Assembly (NCBI GenBank): GCA_946495765.1
Contig: CAMMEG010000005.1
Span: 1 to 36,117 of the forward strand
DNA from: an uncultured Eubacteriaceae bacterium
GTDB taxonomy: Bacteria > Bacillota > Clostridia > Lachnospirales > CAG-274
Length of the DNA: 36,117 nt
Direction: 5' to 3'
Positions 1 to 9,072 of the stretch are shown here, piece after piece; positions within the stretch are counted from its first letter, which is position 1, and each line of letters starts with the position of its first letter. Below the pieces are notes generated by a model. That model had not been told where the DNA came from. It searched no databases and saw nothing but the letters and a program-made list of their open reading frames with translations. A program made the position numbers and the translations under genes.

Positions 1-51
1 TATTAACATATTACTTTGTATTATTATTGATAATACTTCGTATGTTGTCAT
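1..51 (-). CDS. Putative holin-like / type I toxin-type small hydrophobic peptide, 5' part only (cut by window edge): MTTYEVLSIIIQSNMLI...
   Basis: ATG at 51-49 on minus strand with strong SD (GGGGAGGTG); the N-terminus MTTYExLSxxIQ resembles small putative holin-like toxins of Firmicutes; incomplete in window. Confidence 0.55.
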   Translation of the reverse strand, partial: MTTYEVLSIIIQSNMLI

Positions 52-60
52 AATACACAC

Positions 61-108
61 CTCCCCTCTATCTATTATGTAAAGAAAGAGGGGCTAACCA
101 CCTTATGC
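61..108 (-). promoter_or_regulatory. 5'-UTR hairpin that could sequester the SD of the small peptide gene
   Basis: On minus strand CCCCTCTTTC...GATAGAGGGGAGGTG: the CCCCTCT arm pairs with AGAGGGG, which overlaps the SD. Confidence 0.4.
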
Positions 109-322
109 AATTACCCTAAAAACATTATACAAATTAATAATTTAAAAGTCAAATAAATATTTTTAGTACCAAATTAGTACCATAGTATATTTAAAAGTCC
201 TTATAACCCTTTTAAATTCAAGGCTATAAAACTTTTTATTCATATACTACCTCTATAAGTACAATTAAATTTTATAAAAAGAGTTATTCTTTAACATTTT
301 TATTTTTATAATTAAAATAAGA

Positions 323-775
323 TTAACTATATAAAGTCATTAATAATGTACCTATAACTATTAAACATAAACCTAATAAAGCTTTTTTAGTTAATTTTTC
401 TTTAAAAATTATATAAGAAAAAATAATAGAGAATAAAATACTTAATTTATCAATAGGAACAACAACACTAACAATACCTTTTTGTATAGCATAATAATAA
501 CAAAGCCAAGAAGCACCAGTTGCTATACCTGACAAACAAATAAATACTAGTTCTTTATTATATATATTTCTAAGTTGATTGTATTTACCATTGTAAATAA
601 CAACAATAAAAGCCATTATAAGAACAATAAAAGTTCTTATTGCTGTGCCTAAGTTAGATTCTACATTAGATAGGCCAATTTTAGCAAGTATGGAAGTTAA
701 TGCAGCAAAAATAGCAGCTAAAAAGGCATAAATTATAAAACTTTGTTTTATATTAGTACTTTTTTGTGGTTTTTT
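323..775 (-). CDS. EamA/DMT-family transporter, C-terminal half; reading frame is open from the A7 slippery tract to 323 with no in-frame ATG before 616
   Basis: Minus-strand translation upstream of the listed ORF continues ...PQKSTNIKQSFIIYAFLAAIFAALTSILAKIGLSNVESNLGTAIRTFIVLIMAF..., a second complete EamA-like repeat in the -1 frame relative to 748..1188. Confidence 0.7.
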   Translation of the reverse strand, partial: KKPQKSTNIKQSFIIYAFLAAIFAALTSILAKIGLSNVESNLGTAIRTFIVLIMAFIVVIYNGKYNQLRNIYNKELVFICLSGIATGASWLCYYYAIQKGIVSVVVPIDKLSILFSIIFSYIIFKEKLTKKALLGLCLIVIGTLLMTLYS

Positions 776-1188
776 TCTATCATCATAAAAGTACCTATGC
801 CAATTAAAATAGTAGCACCAATTTTTAATAATAAATTATTAGTTTCTTTAAGTATAATAATAGCAAATAACACAGTTAAAATTATACTAGATTTATCAAT
901 AGCTACTACTTTATTTATATTTCCAATAGATAAGGCTTTAAAGTAACAAAGCCAAGAAACACCAGTAGATAGCCCAGATAATATAAGAAAAATAAAGGAT
1001 TTTGTATCAATAGATGATATAGTATGGAATGAACCAACTATAAATACAATAATCCATGAAAAGATTAAAATAACAATAGTTCTTATAAATGTAGCAATAT
1101 CAGAATCAGTTTTTTTAATACCACATTTAGCTAAAATAGAAGTAACACCAGCAAAAAATGCTGATAAAATTGCCATAACAATCCACAT
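748..1188 (-). CDS. EamA/DMT-family transporter, N-terminal half (146 aa)
   Basis: ORF track; repeated hydrophobic segments and EamA-like LSGLSTGVSWLCYFKALSIG motif; SD AGGAGAG upstream. Confidence 0.75.
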   Translation of the reverse strand: MWIVMAILSAFFAGVTSILAKCGIKKTDSDIATFIRTIVILIFSWIIVFIVGSFHTISSIDTKSFIFLILSGLSTGVSWLCYFKALSIGNINKVVAIDKSSIILTVLFAIIILKETNNLLLKIGATILIGIGTFMMIEKNHKKVLI

Positions 1189-1242
1189 AGGAACTCTCCT
1201 TTACATAAAATAACTTTTATTAGTATAAGCTAACATATATTT

Positions 1243-1282
1243 TTAAAATATCCCACCTAAATTATAGGTGGGATATTTTAAA
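1243..1282 (-). terminator. Rho-independent terminator after trhP
   Basis: ATCCCACCTATAATTTAGGTGGGAT hairpin followed by a T-rich tract on minus strand. Confidence 0.75.
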
Positions 1283-1285
1283 TTT

Positions 1286-2548
1286 TTAAATATCTTCAGG
1301 TAAAACAGGATTGTCGCTTTCTTTTCTCATCATATCAAAAGGTAAAACAGGATTATCAACTTTTAATTTAATAATTTGTTGTGGATGAGGAGCTTCTTCT
1401 AACTTATTTCCATCCATGTCATACATTTCTAAAACTTTTTGACTAAAGTTTTTACCTTTTGTTGTTAAAAACTCAATTTCTTCACCAATAATAAATTTAT
1501 TTCTCTGTTCGATAATAGCAAATCCAGTTTGTTCATCATATTCTTTTACCATACCAATAAAATCATATGTTCTTACATAAGAATTAGAAGTATAAACTTG
1601 AGCCTCTTCTTTAGGTTTATCAAAGAAAAATCCAGTTGTATATCCACGATAGCTAGATTTCTTAACTTCTTCAAGATAATAATCCTTTTTGCTTTCATAT
1701 AAAGCAGGGTCTTTTAAGTAATCATCTATTGCCTCTCTATATGCTTTTATAACAGAGCCAACATAATAAGATGTTTTTACTCTACCCTCTATTTTAAAGC
1801 TATATATACCAGACTCTATAAGCTCTGGTATATACTCTATCATACAAAGGTCTTTAGAATTAAATATATATGTTCCTCTTTCATCTTCTTCTATTGGATA
1901 ATATTCACCAGGTCTAGTTTCTTCTACAATTTTATATTTCCATCTACAAGATTGAGCGCAAGCACCGCGGTTTGCATCTCTATTAGTAAAGTAGTTACTA
2001 AGTAGGCATCTTCCAGAATAAGCCATACACATAGCACCGTGTACAAATGCTTCTATTTCTATATCCGATACATTACCTGCTAATGCTTTTATTTCTTTAA
2101 AAGACATTTCTCTAGCCATAACTACTCTTGTAGCACCAAGACTTTTCCAAAATTTAGCCGTTTGATAGTTAGTAGTATTAGCTTGTGTGCTTATATGAAT
2201 CTCCATATTAGGTACAGTTTCTTTTACAATAGAAAACACACCAGGGTCTGCTACTATAACACCATCTACATTTATTCGTTCAAGTTCTTTTAAATAATTT
2301 ACGAGTTTATCACTATTAATATCTGAATTGTGTGCAAAAATGTTACAAGTTACATAAACTTTAGCATTATGGCTATGGGCAAATTCTACTCCCTCTGCCA
2401 TTTCATCTATTGAAAAATTTTTAGCTTTTGCACGAAGTCCAAAAGCATTACCTCCTAAATATACAGCATCAGCACCATATAATATAGCAACTTTAAGTCT
2501 TTCTAAATCTCCAGCGGGAGCTAAAAGTTCAACTTTCTTTTTGTTCAT
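1286..2548 (-). CDS. trhP: U32-family peptidase-like protein, likely TrhP (tRNA hydroxylation)
   Basis: MNKKKVELLAPAGDLERLKVAILYGADAVYLGG, Cys-rich core (GRCLLSNYFTNRDANRGACAQSCRWKY); adjacent to a TrmR-like methyltransferase and MltG as in yrrL-yrrM-yrrN/O loci. Confidence 0.85.
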   Translation of the reverse strand: MNKKKVELLAPAGDLERLKVAILYGADAVYLGGNAFGLRAKAKNFSIDEMAEGVEFAHSHNAKVYVTCNIFAHNSDINSDKLVNYLKELERINVDGVIVADPGVFSIVKETVPNMEIHISTQANTTNYQTAKFWKSLGATRVVMAREMSFKEIKALAGNVSDIEIEAFVHGAMCMAYSGRCLLSNYFTNRDANRGACAQSCRWKYKIVEETRPGEYYPIEEDERGTYIFNSKDLCMIEYIPELIESGIYSFKIEGRVKTSYYVGSVIKAYREAIDDYLKDPALYESKKDYYLEEVKKSSYRGYTTGFFFDKPKEEAQVYTSNSYVRTYDFIGMVKEYDEQTGFAIIEQRNKFIIGEEIEFLTTKGKNFSQKVLEMYDMDGNKLEEAPHPQQIIKLKVDNPVLPFDMMRKESDNPVLPEDI

Positions 2549-3215
2549 TTATAATCAACCCTTCTATATTTTTAGTTTTATAACAAATAGCAACACCATC
2601 TCCTATTGTTAGTATAGAGGTGTCTAGTCCATCATTGTGAGTTATTTCCCACAAAAAGTCATTTAATCTATAATGTATAGTTCTTTGTCTTTTTACTATT
2701 TCCTCTTTTGTTTTAGCCACATTGCCATTTTGTAAAATATCATCTGCTATAATAATACCACCTATTTTTAAAAGGCGATAAACATCTGGTAAAATATTTA
2801 TATATTGTCCTTTACTAGCATCCATAAATATAACATCAAATTCGTCATCTAATGTTTTTAAAACTTGATTTGCGTCACCTTCTATGAGATTTATTTTATC
2901 TTCTAAATTAAGCCTTTTAATATTAGCTTTGGCTTTTTCTATCATAATAGGATATCTTTCAATTGTTGTTATATAGCCACCTTCTTGTAAAAAGTTTGAC
3001 ATAAAGCTAGAAGAAAAGCCAACAGCACAGCCAATTTCTAATATTTTTTTAGGTTTTTTAATTGATAACAAAACAGATATAAGCCTAACTACATCATTTG
3101 GAATAATAGGTACACCCTCATCATAAGATTTTTGTTGAAGTTTACCTATTTCTCCACTTACCATAGGCATAAGTTTATTAAGATAAGCATTTAAGTTGTC
3201 ATCTATTAAGGGCAT
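2529..3215 (-). CDS. trmR: O-methyltransferase, TrmR/YrrM-like
   Basis: SAM-binding motif KKILEIGCAVGFSSSFMS and DVIFMDASKGQY; gene order. Confidence 0.8.
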   Translation of the reverse strand: MPLIDDNLNAYLNKLMPMVSGEIGKLQQKSYDEGVPIIPNDVVRLISVLLSIKKPKKILEIGCAVGFSSSFMSNFLQEGGYITTIERYPIMIEKAKANIKRLNLEDKINLIEGDANQVLKTLDDEFDVIFMDASKGQYINILPDVYRLLKIGGIIIADDILQNGNVAKTKEEIVKRQRTIHYRLNDFLWEITHNDGLDTSILTIGDGVAICYKTKNIEGLIINEQKES

Positions 3216-3227
3216 ATTTTTTCTCCT

Positions 3228-4334
3228 TTAATTAAATTTTTTAATATATTCATCTTTTGCCTTTAAAAACTCATTATAATCCGATGTAAAAAAGTGTTCG
3301 CCAGTTGTATCATCTTTTACAACATAATATAGATAATCAGTATTAGCAGGATTTAATACTGCTTCTATTGTGTCAATACTAGGATTAGATATAGGACCAA
3401 TAGGTAAGCCATTTACGTAATATGTATTGTAAGGTGATTGTATCTTTGTATCTTCTATAAGAGTTCTATTGCTATGTTCATTTTTAGCATATAAAACAGT
3501 TGCATCCATTTGTAATTTAATACCTTGTTCTAATCTGTTATAAATAACAGATGCAACTATGTTTTTTTCTGGACTATATTTTACTTCACGTTCTATAATA
3601 GATGCAATAGTTATAACTTCATCGGTTGTAAGTCCCATTTGTTTAGCTTTTTTATCCATTTCATCAGTATAAAGTTCATCAAATCTAGTTAAAAGTTTGT
3701 TTATAATACTTTCTGCTGTTTCATTTTCAGATAAATAATAGGTATCTGGATATAGATAACCCTCTAGGGTACTTTTCCTTTCTGTATTGTTAGGTAAGTC
3801 TTTTAAAAAATCGTAGTCATAAACTATGTTATTACAAGCATTCATAAAATCATCATAAGAAACAATTCCTTGTTGGTCAAGGGTTTTTGCTATATCTTCT
3901 TGAGTTTGACCCTCTTTAATAAGTAGTTTTAATATAGTTTCTTGAGTAGGTTTTTGTAAAATTTCTATTATTTCAGAATAATTCATACTTGTATTGAATA
4001 TAAAATTTCCAGCTTGAAAATTTTGGGCTATACCGTCTTGTTTTGTCTTTAAATAAAATAAAAAGCTATTATCAACAATACCATTATCTTTAAGAAGTTC
4101 ACTTATAGCTTTAGAGCTAGTTCCCATTTCTATATAAACATTTATATCTTGACCTATATTATTATATTCAGATTTTATACCACCATTTGTATATAATGAA
4201 TAAAAATTATAAGAAACTATACCTAATGTTGTACCTATAATTAGCAATAAACATAAGATAACTATAGGGGCTTTTTTAGCCTTTTTTTGTTTACCTTTAT
4301 TTTTACTTTTTTGTCTAGTTTTATTACTATTCAT
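3228..4334 (-). CDS. mltG: Endolytic transglycosylase MltG
   Basis: One N-terminal TM; YceG/MltG motifs (LEGYLYPDTYYL, IASIIEREVKY, VIYNRLEQGIKLQMDATVLYA, SPYNTYYVNGLPIGPISNPS). Confidence 0.9.
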   Translation of the reverse strand: MNSNKTRQKSKNKGKQKKAKKAPIVILCLLLIIGTTLGIVSYNFYSLYTNGGIKSEYNNIGQDINVYIEMGTSSKAISELLKDNGIVDNSFLFYLKTKQDGIAQNFQAGNFIFNTSMNYSEIIEILQKPTQETILKLLIKEGQTQEDIAKTLDQQGIVSYDDFMNACNNIVYDYDFLKDLPNNTERKSTLEGYLYPDTYYLSENETAESIINKLLTRFDELYTDEMDKKAKQMGLTTDEVITIASIIEREVKYSPEKNIVASVIYNRLEQGIKLQMDATVLYAKNEHSNRTLIEDTKIQSPYNTYYVNGLPIGPISNPSIDTIEAVLNPANTDYLYYVVKDDTTGEHFFTSDYNEFLKAKDEYIKKFN

Positions 4335-4521
4335 ATGTTTACCTCACTAATAATTATATATAATGCTATATACAACATAGATTTTAACATAGGATATTTA
4401 TTATATCAAGTATTTTTAATAATTCCTATTCATTTAATAAGAATTTTAATACCTTCTTGTTTTTTATTTTTTATATGCTATAATGTTATAGTAAAATATA
4501 TAGAAAATAGGAGGGTTATTT

Positions 4522-6276
4522 ATGAAGTTTTTACAGATTGAAAACCTATCTTTTAACTATGTTTCTCATAATGAAGAAACAGGCGAAAAGAAAAGCTATA
4601 AAGCAATAGACAATATTAGCTTAGATATAGAGAAGGGGAGCTTTGTGGCTATACTTGGACATAATGGGTCTGGTAAGTCAACTTTAGCTAAGCATCTAAG
4701 CGGTATTTTAAAAGGTCATGAGGGTGAAGTTTTAGTAGAAGGTTTGTCTACAGGAGATGAAAAAAATATATGGGATATAAGAAAAAAAGTAGGAATGGTC
4801 TTTCAAAATCCAGATAATCAGCTTGTAGCAACAATTGTAGAAGACGATGTTGCATTTGGTGCTGAAAATTTAGGGCTTGAAAGAGAAGAGATAAAAAAGA
4901 GGATAGATTTTGGCTTAAATGCTGTTAATATGAAAGATTTTAGATATAGTACTACCTCTAACCTATCAGGAGGGCAAAAGCAAAGAATAGCTATAGCAGG
5001 TATATTAGCTATGGAGCCAAAGTGTATAGTATTAGATGAACCTACAGCTATGTTAGACCCACGAGGCAGAAAAGAAGTTATAGAAACTATAAAAAAGTTA
5101 AATAAAGAAAAGGGTATAACAATAGTTTTAATAACACATTATATGGAAGAAGTAATAGATGCAGATAGACTTATTATTATGGAAAAAGGTAAAGTTATTT
5201 TAGATGATATACCTTTAAATGTTTTTAAAAACGTAGAAAAGATTAAAGAACTAAAACTAGATGTTCCAGAGTCTATGGAGATTATATATAATCTTAATAA
5301 AAAAGGCCATAGTATACCTTTAGATAGTCTTTCTATAGAAGATTTAGCTAAAAAGCTTATAAATATAGGATTTAACAAATCAACATATGAACAGATAGAA
5401 AATAGTATAGAACAAGAACAAGAAGAAAAAATAAAGCTTAAAGATATAAAATATACATATTCACCTAACACAGTTTTTGAAAAAATAGCTTTAGATAATA
5501 TAAATTTAACTATAAATAAAGGGGATTTTTTAGGTATAATTGGACATACAGGTTCAGGTAAGTCTACTCTTATACAAATGTTTAATGCACTTATTAAACC
5601 TAGTTTTGGACAGGTATATATCAATAGAGAAGAAATATATTCTAATAATAAACCTTTAAAAGATATAAGGCAAAAAGTAGGGGTTGTTTTTCAATATCCA
5701 GAATATCAACTTTTTGAAGAAACAGTATATAAAGATGTAGCCTTTGCACCTATAAATATGGGACTATCTAAAGAAGAGGTAGATAAAAGAGTAAAAGAGG
5801 CTTTAGACATAGTATTTATAGATGAAAGTTACTATAATAAATCTCCTTTTGAACTATCAGGTGGAGAAAAAAGACGAGTAGCCATAGCAGGTATATTAGC
5901 TATGAAACCAGAAGTTTTAATTTTTGATGAGCTTACAGCAGGTTTAGACCCATATGGTAGAGAAGAAATATTATCGCAAATAAAATATATGCAACAAAAA
6001 CTTAATACAACAATAGTTTTAGTATCTCATAGTATGGATGATGTTTCAAAAACTTGTAACAAAGTTTTTGTTTTAAACAATGGAACTATGGCTTTAAATG
6101 GAATGGTGACACAAGTTTTTGAAAATGGAAAAATGTTAGAAAGTATAGGTTTAGATATACCAAAATGTAGTAAATTATTTCATATTTTAAATGAAAACGG
6201 TTTTGATTTTAATACAAATATTTTTACAGTAGATAAATGTGTAAAGGTTTTAAACAAAACTTTAAATAAATGTTGA
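4522..6276 (+). CDS. ecfA: Fused energy-coupling factor ATPase (EcfA1-EcfA2 in one polypeptide)
   Basis: Two Walker A motifs (GHNGSGKST, GHTGSGKST), two signatures (LSGGQKQR, LSGGEKRR), FQNPDNQ and FQYPEYQLFEETVYKDVAF; followed by ecfT-truA. Confidence 0.9.
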   Translation: MKFLQIENLSFNYVSHNEETGEKKSYKAIDNISLDIEKGSFVAILGHNGSGKSTLAKHLSGILKGHEGEVLVEGLSTGDEKNIWDIRKKVGMVFQNPDNQLVATIVEDDVAFGAENLGLEREEIKKRIDFGLNAVNMKDFRYSTTSNLSGGQKQRIAIAGILAMEPKCIVLDEPTAMLDPRGRKEVIETIKKLNKEKGITIVLITHYMEEVIDADRLIIMEKGKVILDDIPLNVFKNVEKIKELKLDVPESMEIIYNLNKKGHSIPLDSLSIEDLAKKLINIGFNKSTYEQIENSIEQEQEEKIKLKDIKYTYSPNTVFEKIALDNINLTINKGDFLGIIGHTGSGKSTLIQMFNALIKPSFGQVYINREEIYSNNKPLKDIRQKVGVVFQYPEYQLFEETVYKDVAFAPINMGLSKEEVDKRVKEALDIVFIDESYYNKSPFELSGGEKRRVAIAGILAMKPEVLIFDELTAGLDPYGREEILSQIKYMQQKLNTTIVLVSHSMDDVSKTCNKVFVLNNGTMALNGMVTQVFENGKMLESIGLDIPKCSKLFHILNENGFDFNTNIFTVDKCVKVLNKTLNKC

Positions 6277-6419
6277 TAACTATGTTAAAAACTATAAAAT
6301 ATTTAAACAATTTATCAACAAAACCTTATAAATACTAGCTTTTTAATATTTTGTGTATATGTTGATAATTTGTTTATAACTTAATAATTTTATGCGAATT
6401 TATGAAAGGATTATATATT

Positions 6420-7223
6420 ATGAATATTTCTTTAGGACAATATTATCCCACTGGTTCAGTAATACATAAATTAGATGCTAGGGTAAAAATTATATTGACT
6501 TTATGTTTTTTAACTTTTATTTTTATATCTAAAACTTTTATAGGTAACTTTGTATCTTTAATTTTTTTATTAATAATTATATATTTATCAAAAATACCTT
6601 TAAAAGTAATTTTAAAAAGTTTTAAAGGAGTTATGTTTTTATTAATATTTACTTTGATAACAAATATATTTTTTAATCAGACAGGTGAAGTGTTGTTTCA
6701 ATTTTCTTTTATAAAAATAACAACAGGTGGTATTTTATATTCAGGTAGAATGATTTTTAGGCTTGGGATACTTATAGTAGCATCTTTTATGCTGACTTTT
6801 ACTACTAATACATTAGATTTTGCCGATGGTTTAGAAGTTTTATTAAGACCTTTAAAAAAAATAAAGTTTCCAGCTCACGAAATATCTATGATAATAACTA
6901 TTGCTCTTAGATTTATACCTACTATATTAGAAGAGTTAGAAAAGATTAAGAAAGCACAAATGTCTAGAGGAGTGGACTTTGAAACAGGAAATCTTATAAA
7001 AAAAGTTAAAAATTTTATACCTATATTAATACCACTTTTTATAGCATCTTTTAAACGTGCAGATGAATTAGCTATGGCTATGGAGGCTAGGTGTTATCGT
7101 GGAGATATAAATAGAACAAGGTTGAAGGTTTTAAAAATGTCTAAAAATGATTATGTAGCTATTGGATTTATGATTTTATATTTAATAATTATTGTTTTAA
7201 TAAGATTTACTATTGAGGTATAA
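6420..7223 (+). CDS. ecfT: Energy-coupling factor transmembrane protein EcfT
   Basis: LGQYYPTGSVIHKLDARVKI..., AMEARCYRG motif; ORF opens at 6402 but SD AAAGGA at 6405 favours the ATG at 6420. Confidence 0.9.
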   Translation: MNISLGQYYPTGSVIHKLDARVKIILTLCFLTFIFISKTFIGNFVSLIFLLIIIYLSKIPLKVILKSFKGVMFLLIFTLITNIFFNQTGEVLFQFSFIKITTGGILYSGRMIFRLGILIVASFMLTFTTNTLDFADGLEVLLRPLKKIKFPAHEISMIITIALRFIPTILEELEKIKKAQMSRGVDFETGNLIKKVKNFIPILIPLFIASFKRADELAMAMEARCYRGDINRTRLKVLKMSKNDYVAIGFMILYLIIIVLIRFTIEV

Positions 7224-7224
7224 T

Positions 7225-7971
7225 ATGGAAAATAAAAATATTTTATTAACAGTTTCTTATGATGGTACAAATTATTTTGGTTGGCAAAAGCAAGAAAATG
7301 TAAAAACTGTACAAGGCGATTTAGAAAACGCTTTATCAAATCTTTTTAAACAAAATATAAGTATAAGAGGGGCTAGTAGAACAGATACAGGAGTACACGC
7401 CTTATGTCAACTTGCCTTATTAAAACATAAAACAAATATACCAATAGATAGATTACCTCTTGCCATAAACTCTTTTTTACCTAATAGAGAAATAGTTGTA
7501 ACAAATGCTATATATGTAAATGAAGATTTTCATCCACAAAATAGTGTTTATAAAAAAACTTATCAATATAAAATATATAATGCGCCTTTTTTAAATCCAA
7601 TGTTAAGAAATTATGCAGAATTTGTATATAAACCTTTGGATATAGAAAAAATGAATATAGGAGCAAAATATTTTTTAGGTGAACACGATTTTAAAGCTTT
7701 TTGTGCCACAGGAAGTATGGCAAAAACAACAATAAGAACTATATATGACCTAAAAATAACTAAACAGGATAGTATTGTTACAATAGAAATAACAGGTAAT
7801 GGTTTTTTATATAATATGGTTAGAATTATAGCCGGAACATTAATAGATATAGGTCTTAATAAAAAACATCCACAAAATATACCTTATATTATAGATAGTA
7901 AAAATAGACAAAGAGCAGGTAAAACTGCTTCTGCTTGTGGTTTAACTTTATATAAAATATATTACAATTAA
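7225..7971 (+). CDS. truA: tRNA pseudouridine(38-40) synthase TruA
   Basis: DGTNYFGWQKQ..TVQGDLE, RTDTGVHAL, GNGFLYNMVRIIAGTL; directly abuts ecfT. Confidence 0.93.
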   Translation: MENKNILLTVSYDGTNYFGWQKQENVKTVQGDLENALSNLFKQNISIRGASRTDTGVHALCQLALLKHKTNIPIDRLPLAINSFLPNREIVVTNAIYVNEDFHPQNSVYKKTYQYKIYNAPFLNPMLRNYAEFVYKPLDIEKMNIGAKYFLGEHDFKAFCATGSMAKTTIRTIYDLKITKQDSIVTIEITGNGFLYNMVRIIAGTLIDIGLNKKHPQNIPYIIDSKNRQRAGKTASACGLTLYKIYYN

Positions 7972-8150
7972 TATAAAGTATTAAAAACATGCTATTCCTA
8001 ATATTTTTCTATAATGTTTTTGTAATTTATTTTGACGCTTTGCGCAAAAAATAAATTTCGTATTGCAATTCAAGAATTGCAAAATTATTAAAACAAAAAT
8101 CCGTTTATAACTTTTATTATGAAAAAGAAAGCCATAGTTTAATTATAATA
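7966..8150 (+). repeat. Dispersed structured repeat, copy E, with ~70-bp insertion
   Basis: AATTAATATAAAGTATTAAAAACATGCTATTCC...(insert 8011-8080)...TTAAAACAAAAATCCGTTTATAACTTTTATTATG...CCATAGTTTAATT. Confidence 0.8.
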
Positions 8151-8188
8151 AATAATAGTTAAAAATGTTTAAATGGGAGATTTTTATT

Positions 8189-8869
8189 ATGAAAAAAATT
8201 GGAATTATATGTGCAAGTGATGAAGAATTAAATCCTTTTTTAAAAAATATTAATGTATTGAAAATTATAGAAAAGGCAATGTTAAATTTTTATGTAGGTA
8301 CACTTAATAATGTAAATGTTATAGCTGTTTATAGTGGTGTGTGCAAGGTAAATGCAGCAATTGCAACACAACTTTTAATAGAAACCTTTAATGTAGATAT
8401 TATAATAAATGCAGGAGTAGCAGGTGGTATAAATGAAAATGTAAAACTTTTTGACACAATTATAGCAAATAAAACAGCATATCATGATGTGGCAGAGGAT
8501 ATATTGACAGAGTTTCACCCGTGGTTACAGTCTATTTACTTTAAAACAAATGAAAATTTAATATCTATTGCACAAAGATATAGCTTAAAATCTAAATATC
8601 CAATTTTATTTGGTACGATTGTTACTGGTGAAAAGTTTATTATAGATAGTGAAAGAGAAAAAATAAATAAAAAATTTAATGCATTAGCAGTTGATATGGA
8701 AGCATCTAGTATTGCCCATGTTTGTTATGTAAATAAAATTCCATTTATTACTATAAAGACGATTACGGATAATATTTTAAATGATGGAATAGAAAGTTTT
8801 GAAAAAAATTGTAAAGTTGCTTCAAAAATTTGTTATGATATTGTTTCTGACTTAATTATAGATTATTAA
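8189..8869 (+). CDS. mtnN: 5'-methylthioadenosine/S-adenosylhomocysteine nucleosidase
   Basis: MKKIGIICASDEELNPFL, NAGVAGGI, VDMEASSIAHVC, FITIKTITDN; SD GGGAG before ATG 8189. Confidence 0.85.
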   Translation: MKKIGIICASDEELNPFLKNINVLKIIEKAMLNFYVGTLNNVNVIAVYSGVCKVNAAIATQLLIETFNVDIIINAGVAGGINENVKLFDTIIANKTAYHDVAEDILTEFHPWLQSIYFKTNENLISIAQRYSLKSKYPILFGTIVTGEKFIIDSEREKINKKFNALAVDMEASSIAHVCYVNKIPFITIKTITDNILNDGIESFEKNCKVASKICYDIVSDLIIDY

Positions 8870-8892
8870 GCAATACCTTTTATCTAATATTA

Positions 8893-9001
8893 AATTAACT
8901 TTTTTAAGTATTGGATATTAAAAATTGGCTATTTCTCATTTTATTTAAGAAAAATTAAAACAAAAATCCATATATAATTTTTCTTTTAGACTGTGATTAA
9001 T
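8893..9001 (+). repeat. Dispersed structured repeat, copy F
   Basis: AATTAACTTTTTTAAGTATTGGATATTAAAAATTGGCTATTTCTCATTTTATTTAAGAAAAATTAAAACAAAAATCCATATATAATTTTTCTTTTAGACTGTGATTAATC. Confidence 0.8.
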
Positions 9002-9005
9002 CGTA

Positions 9006-9045
9006 AAATAAAAAACTCCCTTTATCTCTTGGGAGTTTTTTATTT
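9006..9045. terminator. Bidirectional-type terminator hairpin
   Basis: AAAAAACTCCC...GGGAGTTTTTTAT. Confidence 0.8.
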
Positions 9046-9072
9046 AGAATATTGTGTAAAATATTTTATAAA

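Noticed and set aside
743-946. Plus-strand 67-aa ORF antisense to the EamA gene
   Set aside because: Entirely antisense to a well-supported coding frame, no SD; typical AT-rich shadow ORF. The same applies to the other antisense ORFs in the track (e.g. 5139-5624, 10985-11284, 13320-13538, 25833-26108, 34526-34822).
4287-4541. Plus-strand 84-aa hydrophobic ORF upstream of ecfA
   Set aside because: Overlaps the mltG start antisense and runs into ecfA; no SD and no recognisable family. More likely promoter DNA between divergent genes.
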